NCBI GenBank assembly: GCA_013298775.1
Contig: JAAFIV010000004.1
Location: forward strand, 160,466-224,465
Reading direction: 5' to 3'
DNA: 64,000 nt
Source: Ignavibacteria bacterium
GTDB lineage: Bacteria > Bacteroidota > Ignavibacteria > Kapaibacteriales > UBA4661
Below the pieces are notes generated by a model. That model made no database searches, was not told where the DNA came from, and saw only the letters and a program-made list of their open reading frames with translations. Each line of letters starts with the position of its first letter. The first letter of the stretch is position 1. Positions 8,453-18,100 of the stretch are shown here, in pieces. The position numbers were made by a program, and so were the translations under genes.

Positions 8453-10606
8453 TTAAAACTTCACCGTCAAACCAGCAAAGAAGCCGCGTCCGGGAAAAAG
8501 CGGCAAAGAATTAATACGCCGCGTAATATCAGGAATCCAGACCGTCTCAGCATTCAAGAGGTTTTCGGCACGGAGATTCACAATAAAATGCGGCAGATTT
8601 GACAAGTCTGCAAGTTCGGTAATATCAATGTTCACCTGTGCGCTCAGTAGGTGATACGCCACAACGGTAGGATTCACAAATGCTGGAGCCATCCCGCCGC
8701 CGCCAGGCATCGCAGGGCTATTTGGCGCAGAATTGTAAATGTTAAAGACGCTCGCCGCAAAGCCGTTTTTCATATCGTAGCCAATACCTGTTTTTACCAT
8801 GAACGATGGCATCAGCGTTATGTCTCGTGCCGTTATCTCGGCGTAGTTTGTTTGATATGAGAACGAACCCAAGAAATAGAGTTCATTGATCGGGGCGTAT
8901 TTGCCCTCAAACTCTGCGCCTTCCATTTGAAAACTGAGGAAATTTGAAACCACGTTTTCAGGCGGTCTTCCAGGCGGTGCAACATTTCGCGGTGCAATCA
9001 GGTTTGTTTGCCATGAACGGTAGTATACAGCCGCAAGGCGCATGTTTCCTTGCTCCCAGAAGATTTCACCGTCAATGGATTCATTCGTTTCGGGGCGCAA
9101 ACGCGGATTTCCCACGCCATTCATAGAAAGCGTAAAATTCTCAAATCCTGCCGCCGCCCGAAATGCCTGACCGTAGAAGGCTTTCACGCCAAGTTCGGGC
9201 GTAATGTTCCAAATCACCGCAACACGCGGCGACACAGCGGCATCAATGTTCACGGCTTTGTTTAACTGCGCTCCAGCGCGAATTTTCAGGTTCTCAAGCG
9301 GTTGCCACTGCGCTTCGGCGTACGCACTCCACCAAATTTGGTTGTATTCCGGCACAAGCACATTTCCGCTTGTTGTTATTGTTCCTACGCCACTCCGACT
9401 ATGCACCAAGCCACCAAGCAAGAATTGAAGCGTCTTTTGAGGCTTGTAGGCAAGGGTAATTTCACCAAGTGCGTCGTTGGAGCGCAGTATTTCCGAATGG
9501 CGTGTGTCATAGACGTTCAGCGTTCCATTCACCGAAGCCGAGAGAACCTCGCTAAATTCATGGGTGTAGCCAATGTCAGCGTTGATGGTACGATTGGTGA
9601 GGTCGAATTGCGAGCGTGTTGCCTGCGGACCAAGCGTTGCTGCCGTGTAATCCGTTGCAAAAATTTGTGCCTTGAATCCGCCCAACGACGCGGATAAAAA
9701 ACCACTGAGCGAGCGTTGGAAAGGATTGTACGTGATAGTGCGCTGCGGACGACCTGCTTGCGGCTGCAAATTAAATGGCACATTCCATGCTGTATTATTG
9801 TTGTTGTATAGCAAACCCGCATCAATCCTACCATCGCCAAGCCCTGTTGCAAAAGATATTCCTGCATTTGCCGATGCCGTAAGTGTGCCGTTTCCGCCAC
9901 CAAGCGCATGAATACTGACTTCGTTACTTATTTTGGTAATGATATTTACCGTTCCTGTAAACGCATTTGTACCGTATAAAACTGAACCGGGACCGCGTAA
10001 AACCTCAATCCGTTCCACCGATGCAAGAGGAAAACCATTCAGCACTTGAGCGTAAATTCCACCAAAAAGCGATTCTCGAAGCGGGCGACCATTGATAAGA
10101 ATGAGGATATGTTTAGCTGTGATGGAGCGGTACAAATCGCCGCGCATCGTCATATTTCCTTGATACAGCGTTGTTGCAAAAAGTTGTATCGAAACGATGT
10201 AATCAAGCGCGTCTGTAAGTGTTCGTGCGCCAAAAAGTTGTAGTTCTCGTGCCGTGATGACGGAAATCACGCCAGGCGCGTCGTTCAAGGTTTCATTGTT
10301 CTTGGAAGCAGTATTGACGAGGAGTTTGAGCAATTCATCCACCGACGATACGCCGACAATGCTAGAAAGTTCGGTTAATTCTTCCAGTGATAATGCGCTT
10401 AGTTCCTCGAATTTCATTGCCAAAATTTGCTTGCGCGTGGGTTTAGTCTGGAAGGCGCGTGCGGGCTTGTCTGATGCCATATTTGCTTGTATTGGCAAGG
10501 ATTCTTGCGCTTGCGCTTCATGCGCAAACGATATTGCCAAGACAACGATTGCAAAGACTGAAAGCATAGTATTCATGCGGGTAATAAGCGAAGTAAGAAT
10601 ATCCAT
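8453..10606 (-). CDS. TonB-dependent outer-membrane receptor (YfiR-coupled)
   Basis: This is a 717-residue outer-membrane receptor for TonB-driven uptake of an unknown ligand. A signal peptide is visible in the first ~34 residues (MLSVFAIVVLAISFAHEAQAQ region). After it comes a short helical segment rich in Leu/Ser/Glu (LSSIVGVSSVDELLKLL). The plug domain follows (NDAPGVISVITARELQLFGA, ILINGRPLRES, VERIEVLRGPGSVLYG, NIITK), then the beta-barrel up to a terminal Phe (FFAGLTVKF). No carboxypeptidase-like N-terminal extension of SusC type is present. The start codon shares a base with the stop of the upstream yfiR-like gene (TAATG) and has a GGAGG five bases before the ATG, so the two are translationally coupled. 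The N-terminal arrangement resembles receptors found beside YfiR/GGDEF genes in other phyla; the ligand cannot be inferred. Confidence 0.9.
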   Translation of the reverse strand: MDILTSLITRMNTMLSVFAIVVLAISFAHEAQAQESLPIQANMASDKPARAFQTKPTRKQILAMKFEELSALSLEELTELSSIVGVSSVDELLKLLVNTASKNNETLNDAPGVISVITARELQLFGARTLTDALDYIVSIQLFATTLYQGNMTMRGDLYRSITAKHILILINGRPLRESLFGGIYAQVLNGFPLASVERIEVLRGPGSVLYGTNAFTGTVNIITKISNEVSIHALGGGNGTLTASANAGISFATGLGDGRIDAGLLYNNNNTAWNVPFNLQPQAGRPQRTITYNPFQRSLSGFLSASLGGFKAQIFATDYTAATLGPQATRSQFDLTNRTINADIGYTHEFSEVLSASVNGTLNVYDTRHSEILRSNDALGEITLAYKPQKTLQFLLGGLVHSRSGVGTITTSGNVLVPEYNQIWWSAYAEAQWQPLENLKIRAGAQLNKAVNIDAAVSPRVAVIWNITPELGVKAFYGQAFRAAAGFENFTLSMNGVGNPRLRPETNESIDGEIFWEQGNMRLAAVYYRSWQTNLIAPRNVAPPGRPPENVVSNFLSFQMEGAEFEGKYAPINELYFLGSFSYQTNYAEITARDITLMPSFMVKTGIGYDMKNGFAASVFNIYNSAPNSPAMPGGGGMAPAFVNPTVVAYHLLSAQVNIDITELADLSNLPHFIVNLRAENLLNAETVWIPDITRRINSLPLFPGRGFFAGLTVKF

Positions 10607-11181
10607 TACTGACCTCCTTCGACAATCGTTGCGAGGCGCAGTAACTCGTCTTGAATGCGAAGACCAGCATTTTCGGCTGCTTTTTTGTTGATTTCAAATT
10701 TCTTTTCGCCACTTGCTAAAATACTGATATGGCTGCCCTCCCGCGCCATTCCTGTTCCTTTGGTAATTATCAGCACGGGCTTTCCGCGCACAGCATCGAG
10801 AATGCGAGCAAGTTTTTTGCTGTATTGGTCGGGGAGAAAAATAATGTGGCAATTCCCCAAACCCGTGATTTCATCGAAGAGACGGACTTTTATCGTTTGC
10901 TCGCCAACTTTTTTTCCCGTCAGCGAACGGTCAATTTGCGCAGCAATATCGGGACTGCCAACAACGCCAATAATGTATTCTCCATTTGTTCGCTCTGCTG
11001 GATAACGCACCATTCCTGTCATTTTGAGGATATACAATGATTCAAACAAGCCTTGCTGACCCGCAAGGTCAATACCCGACGCGCTCGAAAAGACCAGCAT
11101 CACGAGTGAAATAAAGCACCATCGCCTCAGACGTAAGCCTTGACGCACGATGGCAGCAAATATGGAGGAAAAGAATTTCAT
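10606..11181 (-). CDS. YfiR/DUF4154 family periplasmic protein
   Basis: This 191-residue exported protein has a hydrophobic N-terminal segment at about 20-36 (WCFISLVMLVFSSASG). The mature part fits the YfiR/DUF4154 pattern: MVRYP near the start, YIIGVVGSPDIA, CHIIFLPDQYS, VLIITKGTGMA and the ending KKFEINKKAAENAGLRIQDE. In Pseudomonas YfiR is a periplasmic repressor of the diguanylate cyclase YfiN; whether this homologue does the same is unknown, as no GGDEF gene is in the window. The last codons overlap the start of the TonB receptor gene (TAATG), implying one transcript. A second TonB receptor/YfiR-like pair lies at 56547-59390. No strong Shine-Dalgarno sequence precedes the ATG. Confidence 0.78.
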   Translation of the reverse strand: MKFFSSIFAAIVRQGLRLRRWCFISLVMLVFSSASGIDLAGQQGLFESLYILKMTGMVRYPAERTNGEYIIGVVGSPDIAAQIDRSLTGKKVGEQTIKVRLFDEITGLGNCHIIFLPDQYSKKLARILDAVRGKPVLIITKGTGMAREGSHISILASGEKKFEINKKAAENAGLRIQDELLRLATIVEGGQ

Positions 11182-11680
11182 GCAGCGATGAAAAGCAATT
11201 GAGGAGGAGAAAAGGAAAAGCTAAAAAACATCTCAAATGATGCACGTAACAATAGAAAGAAAATAGGGCAATACCTTGAAGAGTTACATCCCCAGCAATA
11301 CCTTGTTCACAGCGCACTAACCGAGTGTTTTTCTGAACTTTACCATCAAAATACTTTGGAACGACTTCGTACATTTTCGCGGGGATAAAATACGGCAATA
11401 TCCTAGATTATCCAACAACAAAAAGCTATCAATAAAAAACCTCACAACCCTGATAAAATCAGACGTTGCGAGGTTTTTGTTTTTGAATGTTTGGCTAGGT
11501 TTTCACAAAACCAAACACGCATCAAACGGAGTGTGGAGTGTGTGTGTCCCCTTAAAAAATCGTCATAAGTTATTCATCAAGTTGTTCATCGTATTTTTCC
11601 TTCTTGGGGGCAGAGTGGATGCCACACTCGCATCTTCATTTCATCCCTCAGCCCTCATCTTTTTATGAGTCCGATTGCCC
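11182..11680. other. 499 bp intergenic region upstream of the yfiR-like gene
   Basis: This gap lies between the amt stop and the yfiR-like start and should hold the promoter of the yfiR/TonB receptor operon, but no confident promoter boxes can be assigned by eye. It contains the bidirectional terminator at 11434-11478. Short open frames on either strand have no recognisable protein features. Confidence 0.5.
11434..11478. terminator. Bidirectional rho-independent terminator
   Basis: CCTCACAAC pairs with GTTGCGAGG (one G-U type mismatch), and an inner CTGAT/ATCAG helix extends it. Runs of at least five T follow on the plus strand (GAGGTTTTT) and on the minus strand (GAGGTTTTTT). On the minus strand it would end the amt transcript about 200 bp past its stop. 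Confidence 0.72.
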
Positions 11681-13030
11681 CTAAACAAGAGCTTTTACGC
11701 GGTCTAGGAGGGAATCTTCATCGCTGAGAGACTCACCGTGTTGGCTCATATCCAAACCGACAGCTTCTTGTTCCGGCGATACGCGGAGCGGCAAGATAAG
11801 GTCGGTAATTTTGTACAAGGCAAAAGAGCCAATAAAGGTGAAACTGCCGACAATCACAAGCGCGAGCAAGTGCATGAAGAATGTTGTTGTTTGACCGCTC
11901 ATCAAGCCTACGCCAGAAGCAAATACGCCTGTTGCAAGCATACCAAATGCGCCACCGATACCATGACATGGGAATACGTCGAGCGTATCGTCGAGGGAAG
12001 ATTTTGATTTGAAATATACTGCCATATTGCTGATGATTGCTGCTGCCGTACCGATGAAGATACTCACGCCAACGCTGACAAATCCAGCTGCCGGAGTAAT
12101 TGCCACCAAACCTACAACCGCACCAATACACGCACCTAAAGCAGATGCTTTGCGTCCGCGAATCACATCAAAGAATACCCACGCCAGAGCCGCAGCCGCA
12201 GAAGCGGTGTTCGTGGTGGTAAATGCCATTGCGGCGGTTTCGTTTGCAGCGAGCGCAGAGCCAGCATTGAAGCCGAACCAGCCGAACCAAAGCATACCTG
12301 TCCCTAAAATTACAAAGGGAATGTTTGCTGGTGCGTGTGTTTCGCTTTCAACGTGTGCCTTACGGCGACCAAGCACGATTGCACCTGCCAATGCCGCAAA
12401 ACCTGCCGACATATGAACAACCGTTCCACCTGCGAAGTCGAGGACACCCCATTTGCGCAAGAAGCCGTCCGGATGCCACGTCCAGTGTGCAAGCGGCGCG
12501 TAAATGAACAAACAGAAAAGGCATATAAAGAGCAAATAGCTTGAAAAGCGCACCCGTTCTGCAAAGGAGCCAGTAATAAGCGCGGGAGTAATGATAGCAA
12601 ATTTCAACTGAAACATTGCAAATAATACAAGCGGAATCGTTGGGGACAAGGTTGGGTGCGTCGCGCTGCCTACATGACCAAACATAAAAAAGGTCATCGG
12701 ATTGCCAATAAGCCCGCCAATACTATCGCCGAAGGAAAGGCTGAACCCAACAAAAATCCACAACACGCTCACAACGCCCATTGCAATAAAGCTCTGGAGC
12801 ATGGTTGAAATCACGTTTTGACGGCTTACCATACCACCGTAGAAAAACGCAAGACCAGGAGTCATAAAGAGAACCAATGCCGTTGCACACAGCATCCACG
12901 CTACATCGCCTGGCACAATTGCGCCGCCTTTGACCAATGCTTCCGATGACGGAGCAAAGATACCCATGATGCTCACTGCTACGAGTAAGCCAAACGGCAC
13001 AAGCCAGTTTTTGTTGAAGGAAGTAATCAT
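11681..13030 (-). CDS. amt: Ammonium transporter, Amt/AmtB family
   Basis: Inner-membrane ammonium channel of 449 residues with the usual eleven or so membrane helices after an N-terminal signal-like segment (LVPFGLLVAVSIMGIFAPS). The early signature DVAWMLCATALVLFMTPGLA and FFYGGMV is typical of the family. The two pore histidines are in GGTVVHMSAG (about residue 205) and FPCHGIGGAFG (about 355). The family motif WFGWFGFNAGSALA is intact. The acidic C-terminal tail (MSQHGESLSDEDSLLDRVKALV region) is short. No glnK gene follows, which is unusual compared with the frequent glnK-amtB pairing. The 310 bp upstream is shared with the divergent methyltransferase gene. Confidence 0.96.
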   Translation of the reverse strand: MITSFNKNWLVPFGLLVAVSIMGIFAPSSEALVKGGAIVPGDVAWMLCATALVLFMTPGLAFFYGGMVSRQNVISTMLQSFIAMGVVSVLWIFVGFSLSFGDSIGGLIGNPMTFFMFGHVGSATHPTLSPTIPLVLFAMFQLKFAIITPALITGSFAERVRFSSYLLFICLFCLFIYAPLAHWTWHPDGFLRKWGVLDFAGGTVVHMSAGFAALAGAIVLGRRKAHVESETHAPANIPFVILGTGMLWFGWFGFNAGSALAANETAAMAFTTTNTASAAAALAWVFFDVIRGRKASALGACIGAVVGLVAITPAAGFVSVGVSIFIGTAAAIISNMAVYFKSKSSLDDTLDVFPCHGIGGAFGMLATGVFASGVGLMSGQTTTFFMHLLALVIVGSFTFIGSFALYKITDLILPLRVSPEQEAVGLDMSQHGESLSDEDSLLDRVKALV

Positions 13031-13341
13031 TTCTATAAACCCTCTGAAGATTATGGAACAGATTTTTTACGAATTATTTCGCGCTTTATGCTTCGCGCAA
13101 AAGAAAAACTAAAAGTAAATAAAATTAACTTACACTTACAAATATGCGAAACATTTTAACCTTTGTCAATAGAAAAATAAAAAAGTAATGTTTTTGCCCT
13201 AAAAACTTAAAAAGTTTTTTCGCTGGGAGCGAAATCATATCTGAAAAGCGTGATTTTTTCGTAGATTTACAAGGGAAATACCCTTACAAACCGCATAACG
13301 ACTTGCACTCGGCATTTTTTTTCTCAATTCATCCTACATCT
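13031..13341. other. Divergent intergenic region between amt and methyltransferase gene
   Basis: This AT-rich region must carry the amt promoter (minus) and that of the methyltransferase gene (plus). It contains a short palindrome AAAAACTT/AAGTTTTT near 13201-13220 and a tight hairpin TTTCGCT-GGG-AGCGAAA at 13218-13234. No binding site can be named with confidence. Confidence 0.45.
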
Positions 13342-14118
13342 ATGACCTGGAATACAACGCTCTATGAATCGCAGCACTCCTTCGTTGCTGCCTTTGGTAA
13401 AGACCTTCTTTCGCTCTTGAATGCACGAGCGGGCGAGCATATTCTCGACCTTGGCTGCGGAACGGCGCATTTAACCAATGAAATCGCTGCGCAAGGCTCA
13501 CAAACACTAGGCTTGGATGCTTCGGCGGAAATGCTTGCCGAAGCGCGGAGGCTCTATCCCACACTCCGCACAGTTCAAGCAAATGCAGCAGATTTTACGA
13601 TGGAAAGTATTGGCGCAGAATCTCGGTTTGATGCGGTTTTTAGCAATGCCACGCTGCATTGGATTCCCGACGCGGAAGGCGTTGTTCGCTCGCTTGCGAA
13701 GGCTCTGAAACCGCATGGACGCTTCGTTGCAGAATTTGGCGGAAAAGGAAATGTCGCACAGATTCGTGCGGCAGCACGGCGAGCATTGCAGGAACTCGCG
13801 CAGAAAGATGTTCCCGACCGTTTTTATTTTCCTTCGCCCGCCGAGTACACCTCATTGCTGGAGAAACACGGCTTTCGCGTGGAAGCACTGTGGCATTTCG
13901 ACCGTCCGACACCGCTTGCAGGCTCGCATGGCGTGGCAGATTGGCTCCGAATGTTTGGCGGAGCAATTTTTTATGATATTTCCGACGACCTACGCGAGCA
14001 AGCAATCATGCGCTCGGAAGAGCTTTTGCATGGAAGCGCGTTGCACAACGAAGCAGAAGCGGATAATCCGTGGACAGCAGATTACGTGCGCCTTCGCGTA
14101 GTGGCGCGGTTGCAGTGA
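13342..14118 (+). CDS. Class I SAM-dependent methyltransferase
   Basis: This soluble methyltransferase has 258 residues. The start at 13342 gives MTWNTTLYESQHSFVAAFG, the usual opening of a subfamily related to trans-aconitate methyltransferase. The frame is open further upstream, but that stretch is AT-rich and not protein-like. Motif I is ILDLGCGTAHLT, the acidic residue of motif II is in LGLDAS, and FDAVFSNATLHWIPD is the post-II motif. The rest is a C-terminal cap. The substrate is not predictable. It is followed after 123 bp by the Uma2 gene on the same strand and lies divergent to amt; neither neighbour suggests a pathway. Confidence 0.85.
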   Translation: MTWNTTLYESQHSFVAAFGKDLLSLLNARAGEHILDLGCGTAHLTNEIAAQGSQTLGLDASAEMLAEARRLYPTLRTVQANAADFTMESIGAESRFDAVFSNATLHWIPDAEGVVRSLAKALKPHGRFVAEFGGKGNVAQIRAAARRALQELAQKDVPDRFYFPSPAEYTSLLEKHGFRVEALWHFDRPTPLAGSHGVADWLRMFGGAIFYDISDDLREQAIMRSEELLHGSALHNEAEADNPWTADYVRLRVVARLQ

Positions 14119-14241
14119 GAATACGTAAAAATCCACGACCACGAATCCTGCACAGATATTTGTTTTCCGCGTATTTGCAGTGTAAATTTGATGCAGATAC
14201 ACGCTTCCAATACCATTTTCCACCAACAAGGAGGAATCGCT

Positions 14242-15108
14242 ATGGCAGACATCGTTCTTGAACAAACAAGTCTTGAACAAACAAGTCTTGAACAAACAAG
14301 TCTTGAACAAAAAAGCATGAGCGAGGCGCATGATGCAGAACTCTTCGCGCTTCCCACCGATTTTCCTATTCCTTTCACCGAAGATGAACTTCCTTACGAC
14401 GACGGAGAACCAATGGAATCTGCAAAACACCTCGCCCAAATGACCTTACTGATTCAAGCCCTAGAGCAGCACTACACCGCGCTCGGTCGGCAAGATGTGG
14501 CTATTCACGGCAACATGGGTTTGTATTACAGCATGGTGCAAGCACGGAAGCAGAACTTTCGCGCACCAGATTTCTTCGTGGTTTTGGGTGCGAAAGCTCG
14601 AAGACTGCGTAAATCCTGGGTTGCGTGGGAGGAAGAGCGTTTCCCGAATCTTGTTATTGAGATTCTCTCCGAAAGCACTCAAGCGGCAGATAGAGGCATA
14701 AAAAAAGAAATTTATCAAGATATTATGCGGGTTCCAGAGTATATTTTACATGATGTTGTGCAGAATACTTTCGAGGCATATCGTTTATCGCCCAACGGAA
14801 CACGGAATCTCTATTACGAGGAAATTCCCGTACAAAAAACCTCATACTCTGATGCCGTGTTCCTCAGCAAAGAGCTAGGTTTGGAGCTGGTTCTGTGGGA
14901 GGGAGATGTAGAAGGATATTGGGATACGTGGCTGCGCTGGCGTAATCCCGAAACAGGCGCATTGCTTCTGACAGGCACGGAAAAAGCTCGCGTGGAATAT
15001 CAGCGTGCAGAACAGGAAAAAACTCGTGCAGAACAGGAAAAAACTCGTGCAGATATTCTTGCGGCAAAATTACGCGAACTTGGCATCAATCCTGATACGT
15101 TGGGATGA
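14242..15108 (+). CDS. Uma2 family (PD-(D/E)XK) putative endonuclease
   Basis: This 288-residue protein belongs to the Uma2/DUF820 group of restriction-endonuclease-fold proteins, common in cyanobacteria and some other phyla and of unknown function. The start at 14242 is chosen because AAGGAGGAA lies six bases upstream, although the frame is open for 18 more codons. The fold core has APDFFVV (Asp), LVIEILSEST (Glu-x-hydrophobic) and a following lysine (IKKEIYQ). The N-terminus contains four copies of a five-residue repeat, LEQTS/LEQKS, encoded by a perfect 15 bp tandem repeat. The C-terminus is a charged coiled coil with RAEQEKT duplicated, ending in a family-typical ILAAKLRELGINPDTLG. The gene converges with the chimeric chemoreceptor gene, 25 bp away. 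Confidence 0.85.
   Translation: MADIVLEQTSLEQTSLEQTSLEQKSMSEAHDAELFALPTDFPIPFTEDELPYDDGEPMESAKHLAQMTLLIQALEQHYTALGRQDVAIHGNMGLYYSMVQARKQNFRAPDFFVVLGAKARRLRKSWVAWEEERFPNLVIEILSESTQAADRGIKKEIYQDIMRVPEYILHDVVQNTFEAYRLSPNGTRNLYYEEIPVQKTSYSDAVFLSKELGLELVLWEGDVEGYWDTWLRWRNPETGALLLTGTEKARVEYQRAEQEKTRAEQEKTRADILAAKLRELGINPDTLG
14257..14316 (+). repeat. 15 bp tandem repeat (x4) in the Uma2 gene
   Basis: Three perfect copies of CTTGAACAAACAAGT and a fourth ending AAAAAGC encode LEQTS-LEQTS-LEQTS-LEQKS. The period is a multiple of three, so gain or loss of a unit keeps the frame. Confidence 0.95.
15004..15045 (+). repeat. 21 bp tandem duplication in the Uma2 coiled coil
   Basis: Two perfect 21 bp units encode RAEQEKT twice, just before RADILAAK. 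They extend the C-terminal coiled coil by a heptad. Confidence 0.9.
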
Positions 15109-15133
15109 TGTGGCTTTGTTGTTTTGCACATCT

Positions 15134-18100
15134 TTACATCAACGAAAACCGCGCAACCTGCTCTTGCATTACGCTTGTGAGGCGGCGTAAATTCTCGGCT
15201 GCTTCGGCAATATCCGCAATGCCGGCGGCGGCGTGCTGTGTGGCAGTGTGCATGGATTCAATACTTTTCAGGCTTTCTGCGCTTTTTTCGGTTTGTGCAA
15301 GGCTCATTTCCGAGATACGCCTCATTTGCTTTTCATTATCATTCGCGCTTGAAACCACGTGTTGGAGGGTTATTCGGGTCTTTTCAGCAAGATGTACGCC
15401 TTCATTCATTTGTGTTGCTCCTTCGCCCAGCGAGCGCACCGCCGAAGCAATTTCCTTTTGAATCGTCCGCACCGTCGCGCTAATTTCCTTCGTAGCGGTG
15501 GCGGTGCTTTCGGCGAGTTTCCGCACTTCGTCCGCAACCACCGCAAAGCCTCGTCCTTGCTCGCCTGCGCGGGCGGCTTCAATCGCGGCGTTCAGCGCGA
15601 GTAAGTTTGTTTGGTCGGCGATGGTTTGAATAGTTTCGGTGATGTCGCTAATGCGGTCGCTGAGAGAAGCAAGTTCGGCAACATTTTTGGAGGAAACGTC
15701 CACAAGCCGCGCAATATCGTGGATTTTCTGTACCGTTTGGTTCACAATCGTATCGCCTTCTTGCGCAATTTTCCGTTCTTCATACGCAAGCAATAATGAG
15801 GCTTGCACGGTGGCAGCATTTTCTGAAATTTCCTCAACGCCCAAGCGCATCATTGCTGCTACATCGCCCGCATTGCCTGATTGCTGCTCGGCAAAGGATG
15901 CCAGCGACAGCGCAGAACGATTGATATTCTCACCCGACGAGGCTACTTCGGAAGCCGCATTTGCCACACCACCGACGATAGACCTCATCATTGCTATTGT
16001 TCGATTGATGCCGTCGTATAATTCCCGAATATCCTGATATGCAGAATCGTACTTGTTTTGCGGCAAGGTTTGTGCGCTTATTCCACCAGAAAGCTCGTCA
16101 TTACTTGCTTCCAGACGAACAGATAAATTCCCCTGCGCAACTTCATCCAATGCTTGCAAAATATACTGAACGCTTTCCGAAAGGTACCTGCGCCGTTCTT
16201 CGGCGTTTTGCTGCAATGCTTCCGCAGAATGGCGTAATTGCTCGGCTTCTGTGAGTGCGCGTTCTGTGCGGTCTTTTTCGGACGTGATTTCTCGTGTACG
16301 AGCTTCCACAAGTGCCAAAAGCTCTTCTTCCCGCTTCAAGGCTTGTCTCTCGCGGTATCGCACTGCCAGAAAACCAAGCGCAATCACGCAAAGTAGCACA
16401 AAGCCGCGAAACCACCACGTTTGATAAAAATACGGTTTCAATTCAAACGAAAACACCGCGCCTTCATCGTTCCAAAGCCCGTCGTTATTGGCGGCGCGAA
16501 CGCGAAACGTATAGCTGCCGGGCGCAAGATTCATGTACACTGCTTCGCGGCGCGTCCCCACGTCTTGCCAATCCTCATCCGCACCGTCCAGCTTCACGCG
16601 AAAATGTACCCGCGATGGCGCGAGATAACTGAGCGCGGCGTAAGAAATCGTAAAACGCTGCGTTCCTGCTGCAAACGTCACAGGTGCGAACAAATTCGCT
16701 GTATCGCTCTCGGTGATGCAGCGTTCAATCTTCACGGGCGGCGGCAGTGTATTCATTTCAAGATTTTTCGGGTCAATACCCACAATCCCGCGCAAGGTCG
16801 GCATCCACAGCACACCGCTCCGCGCCTTGCACGCAAGCGATGGTGCGCTTACTTGACTACTTTTCATGCCGTCCCAGCGTCCGAAAAGGCGGGCTTGAAG
16901 TGGCGTGATTGCTTGCTTCTGACCTTGCTTCTCACCTTGTGCGTTTTGCGCTTTTGCGTCAGCAATCGCATTCAAATCTTTTTTTGCAACACGTTGAATC
17001 CCGTCATTGCCACCAAGCCAGAACATTCCTTGCTCGTCTTCGAGAATGGTATAGACGGACTCGCTCTGCAAGCCATCTTTCAGCGTGAATGCCGTTAAAA
17101 CCTTGTTCTTCCAGCGATAGAATCCTGCGTTGGTCGCAATCCACGCCGTGCCATCCGCGTCTTCGTAGGAACTCATCACCACATCGGAGGCAAGACCTTG
17201 TTTTGTGGTCAGATGCTCTGTCATCGCGCCATTTTCCCACCGACACCAGCCTTTCCCTTCGGTAGAAAGCAGTAACGACGCGCCTTTCCCACGAACAATT
17301 CCAATAATGGACGTTCCTTTCAACACACCTTTTTCATCAGTCAAAACGCGGATAGAATCGCCTCGCATCGTTGCCAGCCCAGCATTTGTGCCAATCCACA
17401 ACGTTCCGTCCTCTGCTAGAAAGAGCGTTCTGACGCGGTTTTCGGGTAATCCTTGTGCCGTTGAAAATGTTGTAAACTTCCCATTTTGCAAGCGGCACAA
17501 CCCCTGATATGTTCCCAGCCAGACCGTTGCACCATCAGGGCTGCTCGTGATAGTGCGCACCATGTTGTCGGGCAAGCCGTTTGCTTTGGAAAAATTAGTA
17601 AAAGAGAATTGCGTTGAAGAAGATTGCGTTGAAGAAGATTGCGTTGAAGAAGAACCCCCAACACTTGGCGTGAAGCGGCTTACACCTTCCGCCGTTGCTA
17701 CCCAGAGGTCGCCGTTTCGCGCTTCGTGGATGCTGTACGTGTAGTCGTCCACCAAGCCTTCTTGCGCGGTGTAGGTGAGGAATTTCCCGTTTTTGAAACG
17801 ATTTAATCCCCCGCGATACGTCCCAACCCAGAGACTGCCTTCTTTGTCGGTCATCAGCGACCACACTTGATTATCGGTCAAGCCATCTTTTTTGGTGTAA
17901 TTATCGAACACCGCATCAATGCTCGTGTTTGAAAGAGAGCGTTTGCGCGAAAGTCCGCCCATAGAGCCAATCCAGAGCGTTCCTGCTGCGTCTTCGGCGA
18001 AGGCTTGAATGCGATTGTCTAAGAGACCGTTTTGCGTGGTGAGTTGTGTGAGCGAGCGAGTATTTATGCCATCTGGAGCGGCAAACACGCCTTTGCCGAG

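Noticed and set aside
11069..11398. 109-codon frame upstream of the yfiR-like gene
   Set aside because: It overlaps the yfiR-like coding start in another frame and has no family resemblance or ribosome binding site.
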